Shown in pieces: positions 1-7,122 of a stretch of 10,425 bases of DNA; within the stretch, counting starts at the first letter, position 1, and each line of letters starts with the position of its first letter. Location: contig JAFVMP010000177.1 of the NCBI GenBank assembly GCA_017506845.1, positions 1 through 10,425 on the forward strand, written 5' to 3'. The stretch is from Campylobacter sp. Lineage in GTDB: Bacteria > Campylobacterota > Campylobacteria > Campylobacterales > Campylobacteraceae. The position numbers were made by a program, and so were the translations under genes. A model generated the notes under the pieces. It was given only the letters and a program-made list of their open reading frames with translations. It searched no databases and was not told the origin of the DNA.

Positions 1-478
1 GTTCTTCGGGAGCAGATGTATCTTCTGCGGGAGTTTCTTCTACAGGAGCAGTTTCTTCGGGAACCACTTCAATAGCTTCATAGGACATTAAGTCGCTTCT
101 GATATAACCGTTGATGGTCTTGCCATCGCTGGTAAAGGTTACTGCGTACCAGAGCATATTGGAGCTGTCGTTCTTTTCACCGGTAACACCTACACTGGTA
201 CCCTGAGTTGCCTTGCCGACAACATCAGAATTGGTGGATGCATCTTTACGAACACGTACGCTGTCAGCAGTTACAGTACCGTTGCCGATCAGCTCTGCGG
301 CAGCAGCAGTTTCCTGTGTATTAGCCTCCGTAGTGGTAGTAGTCTGGGTTGCGGTGGAACCGTTGCTCTGGCTGCCCAGAACGCGGGTCGCATCAGCAGT
401 CAGGGGTGTTGCCAGCAGCACAGCTGCGATGGTCAGACCTGCCAGGCCTGTCATCATATTCTTAAAAAATCTGTTCAT
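1..478 (-). CDS. Secreted SH3b-domain protein, partial (C-terminus off window)
   Basis: The frame is open from an ATG at 478 to the left edge (159 codons seen, no stop). A Shine-Dalgarno sequence GAGGT lies about 7 bases before the ATG. Residues 1-30 form a signal peptide: basic start MNRFFKN, a hydrophobic stretch, then a small-residue end near TADA. Residues 36-60 are a Ser/Thr/Gln/Ala-rich linker. Residues 66-130 look like a bacterial SH3 (SH3b) domain, with the typical VTADSVRVRKDAST start, a central LWYAVTF strand and a closing INGYIRSDL. Such domains usually bind cell-wall peptides or glycans. After residue 138 comes a Pro/Glu/Thr-rich tail with repeated EET and PEE units, probably a spacer to another domain that is not visible. 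Base composition and codon choice (many G/C third positions) differ sharply from everything right of 568 and suggest a Gram-positive gut bacterium. The exact function is unknown. Confidence 0.8.
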   Translation of the reverse strand, partial: MNRFFKNMMTGLAGLTIAAVLLATPLTADATRVLGSQSNGSTATQTTTTTEANTQETAAAAELIGNGTVTADSVRVRKDASTNSDVVGKATQGTSVGVTGEKNDSSNMLWYAVTFTSDGKTINGYIRSDLMSYEAIEVVPEETAPVEETPAEDTSAPEE

Positions 479-514
479 TCTTTTACCTCGTATCCTTTCT
501 TGTTCTTGCGGAAA

Positions 515-559
515 TTAAGCTTCGTCAATGGCTTTGCCGATATCAGTACGCATATATTT
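515..559 (-). CDS. C-terminal tail resembling PurD (GAR synthetase), 5' part missing
   Basis: On the minus strand the frame reads KYMRTDIGKAIDEA and then TAA (515-517), 36 bases before the ATG of the SH3b gene and in the same direction. The RTDIG motif is like the extreme C-terminus of phosphoribosylamine-glycine ligase (PurD, purine synthesis) in Firmicutes. This identification rests on a few residues recalled from the family and is tentative. The rest of the gene is absent because the sequence changes to Campylobacter-type DNA at about 549-567. It could be the tail of another protein, but a short, well-formed end of a G+C-richer gene is what the sequence shows. Confidence 0.4.
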   Translation of the reverse strand, partial: KYMRTDIGKAIDEA

Positions 560-944
560 GTTGGCCCTTATTTGGTGTAGCAAAAATCGGACTAAATGTG
601 ATAAAATCGGCTCCATATTGATTGGCTAATTCTATCTCTTTAATATTGTGCGTACTGGCTATTTTTATTAAATTTGATGGAGTATCTTTTAATAAATGAA
701 TAAAATTTGAGCTAAAATGAATACCGTCAAAGTCAAGTTTGCAAGCCAAATCGATATCATTTTGAAGTAAAAATTTTCTATTATGAGATCTAAATTTAAT
801 AAACTCTTGAGCTGTTTTATCATAGTTATTAGAGTTTTTATCTCTAAATAGTAGCATATTAGCCTCTTTTAATCTAATAAAATTATTAAAAGCATAATCC
901 AAATTTGAATAAAATTTAGGATCGCTAATTGCATACTTGATCAC
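543..944 (-). CDS. ThiE/TenI-family (thiamine phosphate synthase-like) protein, 3'-truncated at junction
   Basis: The first 127 or so residues look like a thiamine-phosphate synthase/TenI-type TIM barrel. The start KYAISDPKFY is the first strand, FRDK at 33-36 matches the substrate-binding RDK of the family, DGIHFSS at 73-79 sits at the GVHLGQ position, IASTHN at 95-100 matches the S-H strand, and GADFITFSPIFATPNKG at 111-127 is the highly conserved phosphate-binding region. Family members are about 190-210 residues, so roughly a third is lost. The last six residues come from foreign DNA across the join. The usual HLGQ(E/S)D motif is replaced by HFSSNF, so this may be a TenI-like paralogue and not the main thiamine phosphate synthase. 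The ATG at 944 lies within the 3' end of the preceding 64-codon gene, a 20-base overlap that suggests co-translation. Confidence 0.7.
   Translation of the reverse strand: MIKYAISDPKFYSNLDYAFNNFIRLKEANMLLFRDKNSNNYDKTAQEFIKFRSHNRKFLLQNDIDLACKLDFDGIHFSSNFIHLLKDTPSNLIKIASTHNIKEIELANQYGADFITFSPIFATPNKGQQIYAY
549..567. other. Junction between two DNAs of different origin
   Basis: Left of here the DNA is about half G+C with Firmicute-like coding; right of here it is AT-rich Campylobacter coding. On the minus strand the ThiE-type protein keeps family-like sequence up to TPNKG (codons ending at 565), then reads QQIYAY and stops at 543. A different frame across the same bases continues the PurD-like tail. 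Two genes are therefore broken at the same point. No inverted repeats, target duplication or transposase gene accompany the break. The AT-rich stretch catatatttgtt (551-562) could be short shared sequence that let an assembler, or a recombination event, join the two. Confidence 0.75.
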
Positions 945-1119
945 TATTTAAAATCCTTAATAACAGATATGATATCAAAGCTAAAATAAGACCAAAACTA
1001 GCCCCAATCAAACCACTAAGAAAAAGTCCTAAAAAATAAAAATGATAGATAAAAAATAGTGCGCCGACAATAGCAACTGCCCACGACGCACCTAGAATAA
1101 AATTTAAAATATATACCAA
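925..1119 (-). CDS. Small membrane protein downstream of atpB
   Basis: It encodes 64 residues that are almost entirely hydrophobic, with two probable membrane helices (about 3-28 and 30-56) separated by a short HFYF/Gly turn, then a polar end NSDQVCN. I do not recognise a named family. As I recall, a small integral membrane protein also follows atpB in Campylobacter jejuni, so this is probably conserved. The only in-frame start near the beginning is TTG at 1119, four bases after the atpB stop; the Shine-Dalgarno signal (GAAGAG inside the atpB end) is weak, so translation probably depends on coupling to atpB. It overlaps the ThiE-type gene by 20 bases. Its position suggests, but does not prove, a role in F0 assembly or stability. 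Confidence 0.65.
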   Translation of the reverse strand: MVYILNFILGASWAVAIVGALFFIYHFYFLGLFLSGLIGASFGLILALISYLLLRILNSDQVCN

Positions 1120-1123
1120 AAAA

Positions 1124-1804
1124 TTAATGCTCTTCAGATACTACTACAGCACCAGCTAAATAAACATATGTTAAAATCATAAAGATAAATGTTTGTAGCA
1201 ATGCCATAAATGTTAGTAATGCAAATGCTGGAAGTGGAGCAACCCACGGAGCAAGACTAAGAACAACCATCAAGAATAGATCATCGCCTTTAATATTTCC
1301 AAAAAGCCTAAATGATAATGAAACTATACGAGATAGATGAGATACGATCTCGATAGGAAACATTAAAGGAGCAAGAAATTTATTTGGTCCCATAAAGTGA
1401 GCAAAATATTTAATCACACCTTGAGTGCGAATACCTTCAAAGTTGTAATATATAAACACACAAAGAGCCAAACAAAGAGTTAGATTCAAGCTAGAACTAG
1501 GAGCTTCAAAGCCAGGAATTATACCAATTAGATTACTTGTTAAAACAATTAAACCAATTGTAGCTACTAGTGGTAGATACTTTCTAGCAAGCTCATCACT
1601 ACCCATTACATCACGACCCATTGATACGATACCTTCTAAATATGCCTCAAGTAAATTTTGAGTACCACGAGGTACAAGCTGCATCGAGCTAGTAGCCATT
1701 TTAGCAACAATTAGCACTATAATCGCAACTAAAATAATGTGAAAAAGGTACGTAAAGCTATGATCATTAACGATCAAATTTGAAAAGAGAAACAGATCTT
1801 TCAT
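1124..1804 (-). CDS. atpB: F0F1 ATP synthase subunit a (AtpB)
   Basis: This is the membrane stator subunit that, with the c-ring, forms the proton path of ATP synthase. The 226 residues contain five to six hydrophobic helices. The diagnostic segment [16 protein letters not shown] (162-177) carries R166, equivalent to the essential Arg210 of the E. coli subunit; D175 falls at the place of Glu219. The last helix has [15 protein letters not shown] with Q204 at the Gln252 position. Other family marks are LVPRGTQN at 43-50, the loop segment [10 protein letters not shown] at 91-100 and the [14 protein letters not shown] helix at 150-163. The gene stands apart from other atp genes, as is known for Epsilonproteobacteria. 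The start ATG at 1804 has AAGG about 11 bases upstream. It probably leads a short operon with the two genes at 1119 and 944. Confidence 0.96.
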   Translation of the reverse strand: MKDLFLFSNLIVNDHSFTYLFHIILVAIIVLIVAKMATSSMQLVPRGTQNLLEAYLEGIVSMGRDVMGSDELARKYLPLVATIGLIVLTSNLIGIIPGFEAPSSSLNLTLCLALCVFIYYNFEGIRTQGVIKYFAHFMGPNKFLAPLMFPIEIVSHLSRIVSLSFRLFGNIKGDDLFLMVVLSLAPWVAPLPAFALLTFMALLQTFIFMILTYVYLAGAVVVSEEH

Positions 1805-1835
1805 AGAAAAGCGCCTTTTGAAAAAATTTGCGGTA

Positions 1836-1841
1836 ATTATA
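1836..1841 (-). promoter_or_regulatory. Probable sigma-70 -10 box for atpB
   Basis: The minus strand reads TATAAT, 31 bases before the atpB ATG, giving an expected 5' leader of about 25 bases. Epsilonproteobacterial housekeeping promoters often rely on the -10 box with only a weak -35, and no clear -35 is seen. A 16-bp palindrome sits directly upstream. Confidence 0.55.
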
Positions 1842-1842
1842 T

Positions 1843-1858
1843 CTTAATTTAGATTAAG
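1843..1858. repeat. 16-bp palindrome next to the atpB -10 box
   Basis: CTTAAT-TTAG-ATTAAG has perfect 6-base arms around a 4-base centre, one base upstream of the TATAAT on the transcribed strand, so a bound protein would block RNA polymerase. No known operator consensus was recognised. A stem of A/T pairs is weak as an RNA structure, and AT-rich DNA gives such palindromes by chance fairly often. Confidence 0.35.
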
Positions 1859-1912
1859 CACAAATTAAAAAATCAATTTAAATATCTATTTTTGGTTATT
1901 TTATTCTAAATT

Positions 1913-2674
1913 TTATTTAATAAATAGATCATAAATAATCTTAACAATAGTTAAACTTACCACAGTTAAAAAGATAACTTTTATAAATTTAATCTCCTTT
2001 TTAATTACCATATGCGATCCAAAATATGCTCCAATCATTTGGCCAAAACCCATAACTATTCCAAGTAGCCATAGAATTTGCCCACCTCCAATAAATACGG
2101 CTAAAGATACGATATTAGAAGTAAAATTTAATATTTTAGTATTTGCTACTGCGGTTTTTAAATTCAAACCAAGCAAACTAGCAAAAGCAAACATCCAAAA
2201 TGATCCGGTTCCAGGCCCTATAAATCCATCATAAAATCCAATAGATAAACCAAAAATAGTATAAAATAAGCTCTCGCTCATTCTTTTTTCTTTATCTATT
2301 TCACCAAGATTTGGACTAAAAATTGTATAAATCAAAATTGCTACTAAACAAATTGGAATAAGATACTTTATAACCGTTGCATCAAGCAATAGCACTGACC
2401 AAGTCCCACACACTGCACCTACAAAAGTCCATATAATTCCGCGCCAAAGAGAGTTAAAATTTACCATCTTTTTATGTGTAAAATTTGCTGCTGCCGTAAA
2501 ACTACCAAATGTGGCTTGCAGTTTATTTGTAGCTAGTGCTACATGCTCTGGGATACCAACTGCTATTAATGCTGGGATGGTAATTAGCCCTCCACCCCCA
2601 GCAATTGCATCTATAAATCCACTAAAAAATGCTACAAAAAATAGAAGTATAAATATCCAAATTTCTAATTCCAA
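1913..2674 (-). CDS. TSUP (TauE/SafE, DUF81) family membrane permease
   Basis: The 253-residue membrane protein belongs to the TSUP family, whose members export or import sulfite, sulfonates and related anions across the inner membrane. It shows the internal duplication of the family: FSGFIDAIAGGGG (17-29) with ALATNKLQATFGS (46-58), repeated as IGFYDGFIGPGTGS (145-158) with AVANTKILNFTSN (175-187). About seven or eight hydrophobic segments are visible. The substrate cannot be read from the sequence. The start is a TTG at 2674, chosen because the first conserved motif begins at residue 17, an in-frame stop lies a few codons upstream, the next in-frame Met is at residue 70, and AAGG (2681-2684) is well placed. 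That Shine-Dalgarno overlaps the TAA of the preceding antiporter gene, so translation is probably coupled. It is the last gene of the five-gene run. Confidence 0.9.
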   Translation of the reverse strand: MELEIWIFILLFFVAFFSGFIDAIAGGGGLITIPALIAVGIPEHVALATNKLQATFGSFTAAANFTHKKMVNFNSLWRGIIWTFVGAVCGTWSVLLLDATVIKYLIPICLVAILIYTIFSPNLGEIDKEKRMSESLFYTIFGLSIGFYDGFIGPGTGSFWMFAFASLLGLNLKTAVANTKILNFTSNIVSLAVFIGGGQILWLLGIVMGFGQMIGAYFGSHMVIKKEIKFIKVIFLTVVSLTIVKIIYDLFIK

Positions 2675-2682
2675 ATCAAACC

Positions 2683-4119
2683 TTATAACTCATAAATTCT
2701 AATAATCTTTTGATATCTAAGCTCACTATTACACAAAATAAGCAAAATATCATTTTGCATAAATTCAAACGAACCACTAACTTTTATAAGCTCACCATTT
2801 CGTTTTGCTAAAATGATTAAAAAATCATCTGGTAAACCAAGCTCGGTTAAATTTTTACCAATCACTTTAGAAGATTCGCCAATTTTATACTGCTTAATAT
2901 CTGAATATGATATTGGGCTACTAGGCATATTTGGGATTGTAGATTTTGGCGATTCAATTACTCCAAATATTTTTCCACTTTTATTAAGCGTTGTGCCTTG
3001 AGTTAAAACCGATATTAATACCATAAAAAATATAATGTTAAATATCATCTGACCATTTTCTAGCTCAGCCGAGAGAGGATATGTAGCCAAAATAATAGGA
3101 ACAACTCCTCTAAGACCAACCCATGAGATAAAGCACTTCTCTTTTAAATTATATTTAGAAAATATAGTAGACATAAATACACTAATAGGTCTTGAAATAA
3201 ACATAACAACAAGCGACATTAAAATACTAATCATAGCAACATGAGGTAGTTCGCTAGGAAAGACCAAAAGCCCAAGTGTAAGGAAGATGAATATCTGCAT
3301 CATCCAAGCTATTCCATCAAAGAAACCAGTTAAATTCTTTTTATACAAAAACTCCTTTTTATTAGCGATAATTCCAGCTACATATACTGCAATATATCCA
3401 TTACCGCCAATCTTTTCTGTCAAACCAAAAAGCACAGCAACCAAAGCTATTAAAAGCACTGGATATAACCCCCAAGAGCCTAGCTTTACTCTATTTATAA
3501 GGCTTGGAATTATAATACCAAATACATAACCCATTGTGCCACCAAGGATAAACTCAAGTATAAGCTTGATACTCATTGTGTATGGATCTATAACTGTAGT
3601 AGCTGTAAGAAGTCCAAGTAGAGTAATAGTTAAAAAGATAGCCATCGGATCATTACTACCACTTTCAAACTCAAGTAGCGAAGCAAGATTATTTTTAAGC
3701 TTAGTTGAACGCATAATAGAAAATACTGCTGCTGCATCAGTCGAGCTAATAATTGCACCAAATAGTAACGACTCAAGCATAGAAAAGCCAATTATATAAT
3801 AAGCAAATACTCCAGTAATCACAGCTGAGATAACAACCCCAAAAGTTGCCAATACTATACCACTTTTAAAAATAGGTTTTATTGATTTATAATTGGTATT
3901 AAATCCACCAGAAAACAGTATATATATAAGCGCTATAGTTCCTACATTTTCAGCTATTTTGGCATTATCAAATTCAAGTCCTATAAGTCCATCGCTACCT
4001 GCTAGCATACCAATTGCTAAAAACATAAGCAGTGCTGGAACTCCATATTTATCAGATATTTTGCTAAATAAAACACTAAGGATAAATAATCCTCCAAATA
4101 TAATCAACGAATTATCCAT
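2683..4119 (-). CDS. CPA1-type Na+/H+ or K+/H+ antiporter (NhaP2/CvrA-like) with RCK_C domain
   Basis: The 478-residue inner-membrane protein has about 12-13 hydrophobic segments (1-375), then a soluble C-terminal domain. Marks of the NhaP2/CvrA group are YGVPALLMFLAIGMLAG (25-41), SSTDAAAVF (125-133), FESGSNDPMA (151-160, with the ion-binding Asn156-Asp157 pair) and WVGLRGVVPI (333-342). Residues 405-475 look like a TrkA-C (RCK_C) ligand-binding domain. E. coli CvrA is about 100 residues longer because of an extra C-terminal domain that is missing here. The likely job is exchange of cytoplasmic K+ or Na+ for protons in pH and volume control; the ion preference cannot be told. The Shine-Dalgarno AAGGATAA lies inside the last codons of kefB, only two bases separate the genes, and translation is probably coupled. 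Confidence 0.9.
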   Translation of the reverse strand: MDNSLIIFGGLFILSVLFSKISDKYGVPALLMFLAIGMLAGSDGLIGLEFDNAKIAENVGTIALIYILFSGGFNTNYKSIKPIFKSGIVLATFGVVISAVITGVFAYYIIGFSMLESLLFGAIISSTDAAAVFSIMRSTKLKNNLASLLEFESGSNDPMAIFLTITLLGLLTATTVIDPYTMSIKLILEFILGGTMGYVFGIIIPSLINRVKLGSWGLYPVLLIALVAVLFGLTEKIGGNGYIAVYVAGIIANKKEFLYKKNLTGFFDGIAWMMQIFIFLTLGLLVFPSELPHVAMISILMSLVVMFISRPISVFMSTIFSKYNLKEKCFISWVGLRGVVPIILATYPLSAELENGQMIFNIIFFMVLISVLTQGTTLNKSGKIFGVIESPKSTIPNMPSSPISYSDIKQYKIGESSKVIGKNLTELGLPDDFLIILAKRNGELIKVSGSFEFMQNDILLILCNSELRYQKIIRIYEL

Positions 4120-4121
4120 AA

Positions 4122-5789
4122 TTATCCTTGATTTAAGTCATTATTTATTTTGCACTTTAAAGCCTTACTAATAATAGCTTTAGCCACAGCTTCTCTCTCT
4201 TTGACTAAGTAAAATTTATCTCCAAAATCAGTGTAAAGCCCCTTCTCTATAGTATCAGCAAATCTTATGATAGTATTTACATCATACCCTAGATTTTTTA
4301 TAGAGTTTGCTATTAACTCTGATTTTTGTTCATTGCTAACAGCGATTATTGTAGCTATACAATTTTTAATATGAGCTTTTTCTAAAGTAGTTTTTTGAAT
4401 AGCATTTCCATAATATACATTATCACTACTATTCTTACCACGCTCTACTAAATTTAAATCATTTTCAAGTGCTATATATGAACAACCTTTAGCCTTTAAT
4501 TGCCTTACTATTTCACGACCAAGCTTGCCATATCCACATACTACAAAATGGTTTTTATACTCTGGAATATCTATATTTACAAGCTCTTCTATCTCATCTT
4601 GTTCTTTTGTAGTTACAACTGCTTGCATTAGCTCATCTTGCTCTTCCATGCTATCGGCGATTTTGCTCACATTTTTTAAGATAAATGGAGTAAGAACCAT
4701 AGATATAACTACTACAGCAGTTAAAATCTGCAATGTTTTATCATTAGCCATACCTTTTACAGATAATAATGTAAATATAGCTAGAGCAAACTCTCCAACT
4801 TGAGCTAAGCTTAGCGCTGCTTTTAATGCGACTTTTTTTCTAGTTGATATCATTAAGAATAGATAAATAATCAAAGCTTTAATTATTAAAACAGTAATCA
4901 AAACTAAAGCAATTATAAAAAGATTATTAGCAATTACATTAAAGTTTATCTGCATACCAACTGTTATAAAAAATAGACCCAAAAGAAGATCTCTAAAAGG
5001 TATAAGGTCTGTCTCAATCTGATGCTTATACTGTGTTTCAGCTATTAGCATACCAGCAATAAATGCTCCAAGCGAATAACTAAATCCAAAATAGTGCGCT
5101 AAAAAGCTAGAGCCAATAACCGTAAATAAAATAGTGGTTATAAATATCTCTTTTGAATTTGCACTCACTACTAAATATAAAACACGACTTAATATATACT
5201 TACCAATAAAATATAATATTACAATTAATATTACAGCACTAACCATAGATGTAAATATCAAAGAGCTTACAGCGCCATCTTTTACATTAAATATATCTAT
5301 CATTAAAAGCAAAGGAATAACTGCTATATCTTGAAACAATAACATTCCAAGTACCTTGCGTCCATAACGCTTTGATATATGTCCATTATCATTTAATGTT
5401 TTTAAAACTATTGCTGTGGAACTAAGAGATAATGCAAAGCCTATAATAATAGCGCTTTTAATATCTATATCAAATATATAAACCGATAAAATACTACATG
5501 CAAAACCAGTAGCAAATACTTGAATAGGGCCATACATAAATACATATTTTTTCATTGACATTAAATGCTTGATACTAAACTCAAGCCCAATAGTAAACAT
5601 CAAAAATACAATCCCAAATTCAGCTACAAAACTTAAATCATGATTATTTTTTAGCCCAAAAAGTTGCGAGATAAAGATTCCTGTAGCAATATAACCTATA
5701 ATAGTTGGGATTCCATATCTGCGAAATATAAGATTAAATAAAATAGCACAACCAGCTGTTATTACAAATATATATATGATATTATCCAT
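4122..5789 (-). CDS. kefB: CPA2-type K+/H+ antiporter with RCK/TrkA-N domain (KefB-like)
   Basis: The 555-residue protein has an N-terminal CPA2 antiporter domain of about 12-13 helices (residues 5-373) and a cytoplasmic RCK domain (413-545). The antiporter motifs are YGIPTIIGYIATG (25-37), FLMFTIGLEF (62-71), LSLSSTAIV (120-128), LLFQDIAVIPL (150-160, with the key Gln153-Asp154) and GAFIAGMLIAET (241-252). The RCK part has the Rossmann signature VVCGYGKLGREIV (416-428) with acidic E442 at the end of the second strand, as in NAD(H)-binding KTN domains. The family moves K+ out against protons, protecting against electrophiles or alkaline shock. C. jejuni carries a gene called kefB immediately after hspR, the order seen here, and the name is used on that basis. 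The ATG at 5789 is 5 bases after the hspR stop and has only a weak AAAAAG ribosome site. Confidence 0.92.
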   Translation of the reverse strand: MDNIIYIFVITAGCAILFNLIFRRYGIPTIIGYIATGIFISQLFGLKNNHDLSFVAEFGIVFLMFTIGLEFSIKHLMSMKKYVFMYGPIQVFATGFACSILSVYIFDIDIKSAIIIGFALSLSSTAIVLKTLNDNGHISKRYGRKVLGMLLFQDIAVIPLLLMIDIFNVKDGAVSSLIFTSMVSAVILIVILYFIGKYILSRVLYLVVSANSKEIFITTILFTVIGSSFLAHYFGFSYSLGAFIAGMLIAETQYKHQIETDLIPFRDLLLGLFFITVGMQINFNVIANNLFIIALVLITVLIIKALIIYLFLMISTRKKVALKAALSLAQVGEFALAIFTLLSVKGMANDKTLQILTAVVVISMVLTPFILKNVSKIADSMEEQDELMQAVVTTKEQDEIEELVNIDIPEYKNHFVVCGYGKLGREIVRQLKAKGCSYIALENDLNLVERGKNSSDNVYYGNAIQKTTLEKAHIKNCIATIIAVSNEQKSELIANSIKNLGYDVNTIIRFADTIEKGLYTDFGDKFYLVKEREAVAKAIISKALKCKINNDLNQG

Positions 5790-5794
5790 TTTGT

Positions 5795-6154
5795 CTACTT
5801 TTTATCATTTACAAATATTAAATCAAAACTACTACCACGCTTGACTAGCGAACCTTTATTTTGTGTTTTTATATTTGCCCTTAACTCCTCTATTACAGCT
5901 TCATACTCTTCAAGTCTTTGTTTTAAGCGCAAAATCACATCAACACCTGCTAAATTTACACCTAAATCTCTAGTAAGTCTTAAAATCATCTTAATCCTAT
6001 CAAGATCTTTTTCGCTATAAAGTCTCATCTTGCCTTCAGTTCTGCTAGGCTCTACTAATCCCTCTCTTTCATATTGTCTTAGAGTTTGGGGGTGGATACT
6101 TAAAACCTTTGCTACTACGCTTATTAGATAGACTGGCTCTTCATAATCTCTCAT
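5795..6154 (-). CDS. hspR: Heat-shock repressor HspR (MerR family)
   Basis: This is a 119-residue DNA-binding repressor. Residues 7-75 are a MerR-type winged helix: YLISVVAKVLSIHPQTLRQY is the helix-turn-helix and EGKMRLYSEKDLDRI the wing. Residues 76-100 (LKQRLEEYEAVIEELRANI) look like a dimer coiled coil. HspR represses chaperone genes by binding the inverted repeat HAIR; in Campylobacter and Helicobacter it controls its own cbpA-hspR operon and others such as groESL and dnaK. Here a HAIR-like site covers the -35 box of the operon promoter (7098-7118), in keeping with autorepression. The start ATG at 6154 has a strong AAAGGAG that overlaps the TAA of cbpA. The gene lies 10 bases after cbpA and 5 before kefB. 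Confidence 0.95.
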   Translation of the reverse strand: MRDYEEPVYLISVVAKVLSIHPQTLRQYEREGLVEPSRTEGKMRLYSEKDLDRIKMILRLTRDLGVNLAGVDVILRLKQRLEEYEAVIEELRANIKTQNKGSLVKRGSSFDLIFVNDKK

Positions 6155-6164
6155 ACCATCTCCT

Positions 6165-7052
6165 TTATAGTTTGCTTTGCAACATATCTCTTAATTGTGG
6201 ATCAATCCGCTCAATATCTGGTAAAATTATATTAGTAACTAAATACATATCGCCATAGATGTTGCTTTTTCTATTTTTTACACCATAACCTTTTAATCTA
6301 ATTTTTTGACCATTTTTAGTATTAGGCGGTATTTTGATTGATACATCTTTTTTAAATGTCTTCACATCAATTTTATCACCAAAAAGAGCAGTTTTAAGAG
6401 TTAAATCTAAATTTTTATATAGATCATCGCCATCTCTTTTATACTCCTTATCCTCTTCTATATTTACAGTAATGATTAGATCTCCTCTATAATTACCAGC
6501 ACTTTTACCTTTATTTCTAGCGCGCAGCTTCTCACCGCTATTTAATCCAGCTGGAATTTTGATTTTAATCTTTTCGCCATTTATACTAAACTCATAATCA
6601 CCGCCATTTACAGCTAGTTCAAATGAAATATTTATCCTAGCTTGAATATCTAAATTTTGCCCAAATCCTTGATCAAAACCATCAAATCCACCAAAACTAG
6701 CTGAGTTAAACCCACCAAACCCTCTACTAGATCGCCCAGATCCACCAAAATTGCCAAAAATTTGATTTAAAATATCATTTATATCCGCATTGCCACCAAA
6801 ATTTGCTCTAGAAAAATCATGGAAACTCTGTCCGCCAAACATACTATCGCCGTATTGATCATACTGCCTACGCTTAGTCTCATCACTTAAAATTTCATAA
6901 GCCGCATTAATCTCTTTAAATTTCTCTTCTGCACCTGGTTCTTTATTAATATCAGGATGATACTGCCTAGCTAACTTTCTATAAGCCTTTTTAATCTCAT
7001 CGCTGCTAGCGCCCTTAGAAATGCCTAAAGTTTCATACAAACTATTACTCAT
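6165..7052 (-). CDS. cbpA: Class B J-domain co-chaperone CbpA/DnaJ-like
   Basis: The 295-residue protein is a co-chaperone that delivers unfolded clients to DnaK and stimulates its ATPase. Residues 4-68 are the J domain with the essential HPD at 32-34 (RQYHPDINK) and the closing QYDQYG. Residues 72-133 are a Gly/Phe-rich linker with repeated GGF and FGG units. Residues 135-290 form two beta-rich client-binding domains, with [12 protein letters not shown] and [17 protein letters not shown] as the repeated signatures. No CxxCxGxG zinc repeats are present, so this is the CbpA type and not classical DnaJ. It is the first gene of the heat-shock operon and shares its promoter with hspR. The ATG at 7052 has GGAG about 8 bases upstream. 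Confidence 0.95.
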   Translation of the reverse strand: MSNSLYETLGISKGASSDEIKKAYRKLARQYHPDINKEPGAEEKFKEINAAYEILSDETKRRQYDQYGDSMFGGQSFHDFSRANFGGNADINDILNQIFGNFGGSGRSSRGFGGFNSASFGGFDGFDQGFGQNLDIQARINISFELAVNGGDYEFSINGEKIKIKIPAGLNSGEKLRARNKGKSAGNYRGDLIITVNIEEDKEYKRDGDDLYKNLDLTLKTALFGDKIDVKTFKKDVSIKIPPNTKNGQKIRLKGYGVKNRKSNIYGDMYLVTNIILPDIERIDPQLRDMLQSKL

Positions 7053-7083
7053 TATATATCTCCACTTATATCTTTTTATATAT

Positions 7084-7113
7084 ATTATATCATAAAAGTT
7101 GAGCTAGTGTCAA
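7084..7113 (-). promoter_or_regulatory. Sigma-70 promoter of the cbpA-hspR operon
   Basis: On the minus strand a perfect TTGACA (7108-7113) is followed after 18 bases by TATAAT (7084-7089). The TGA before the -10 gives an extended -10 element. The expected start is near 7077, with a leader of about 25 bases to the cbpA ATG. A full consensus -35 is unusual for Campylobacter housekeeping promoters and fits a strong promoter held down by a repressor. Confidence 0.75.
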
Positions 7114-7120
7114 TCAACTT
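7096..7120. promoter_or_regulatory. HAIR-like HspR operator
   Basis: AAGTTGA (7096-7102) and TCAACTT (7114-7120) form a perfect inverted repeat with 11 bases between. Aligned with the HAIR consensus CTTGAGT-N7-ACTCAAG, positions 7098-7118 read GTTGAGC-N7-AATCAAC: 10 of 14 arm positions match and the spacing is exact. It covers the -35 box of the cbpA promoter, the right place for HspR to block RNA polymerase. It is about 50 bases upstream of the htrA -10 box, so an effect on htrA is possible but not shown. Confidence 0.7.
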
Positions 7121-7122
7121 AT

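Noticed and set aside
213..518. A 101-codon open frame on the plus strand in the left segment
   Set aside because: It is antisense to the SH3b-domain gene, whose minus-strand frame has a signal peptide, ribosome site and recognisable domain; the plus-strand protein is a low-complexity Val/Ala/Ser shadow.
1805..1912. Terminator for the five-gene run in the gap before atpB
   Set aside because: The only symmetric element is the A/T-rich palindrome at 1843-1858, too weak as an RNA stem and without a following T run; none could be supported.
2511..4171. Several plus-strand open frames of 60-92 codons opposite the antiporter and permease genes
   Set aside because: All are antisense to well-supported membrane-protein genes and have hydrophobic, low-complexity translations without family features.
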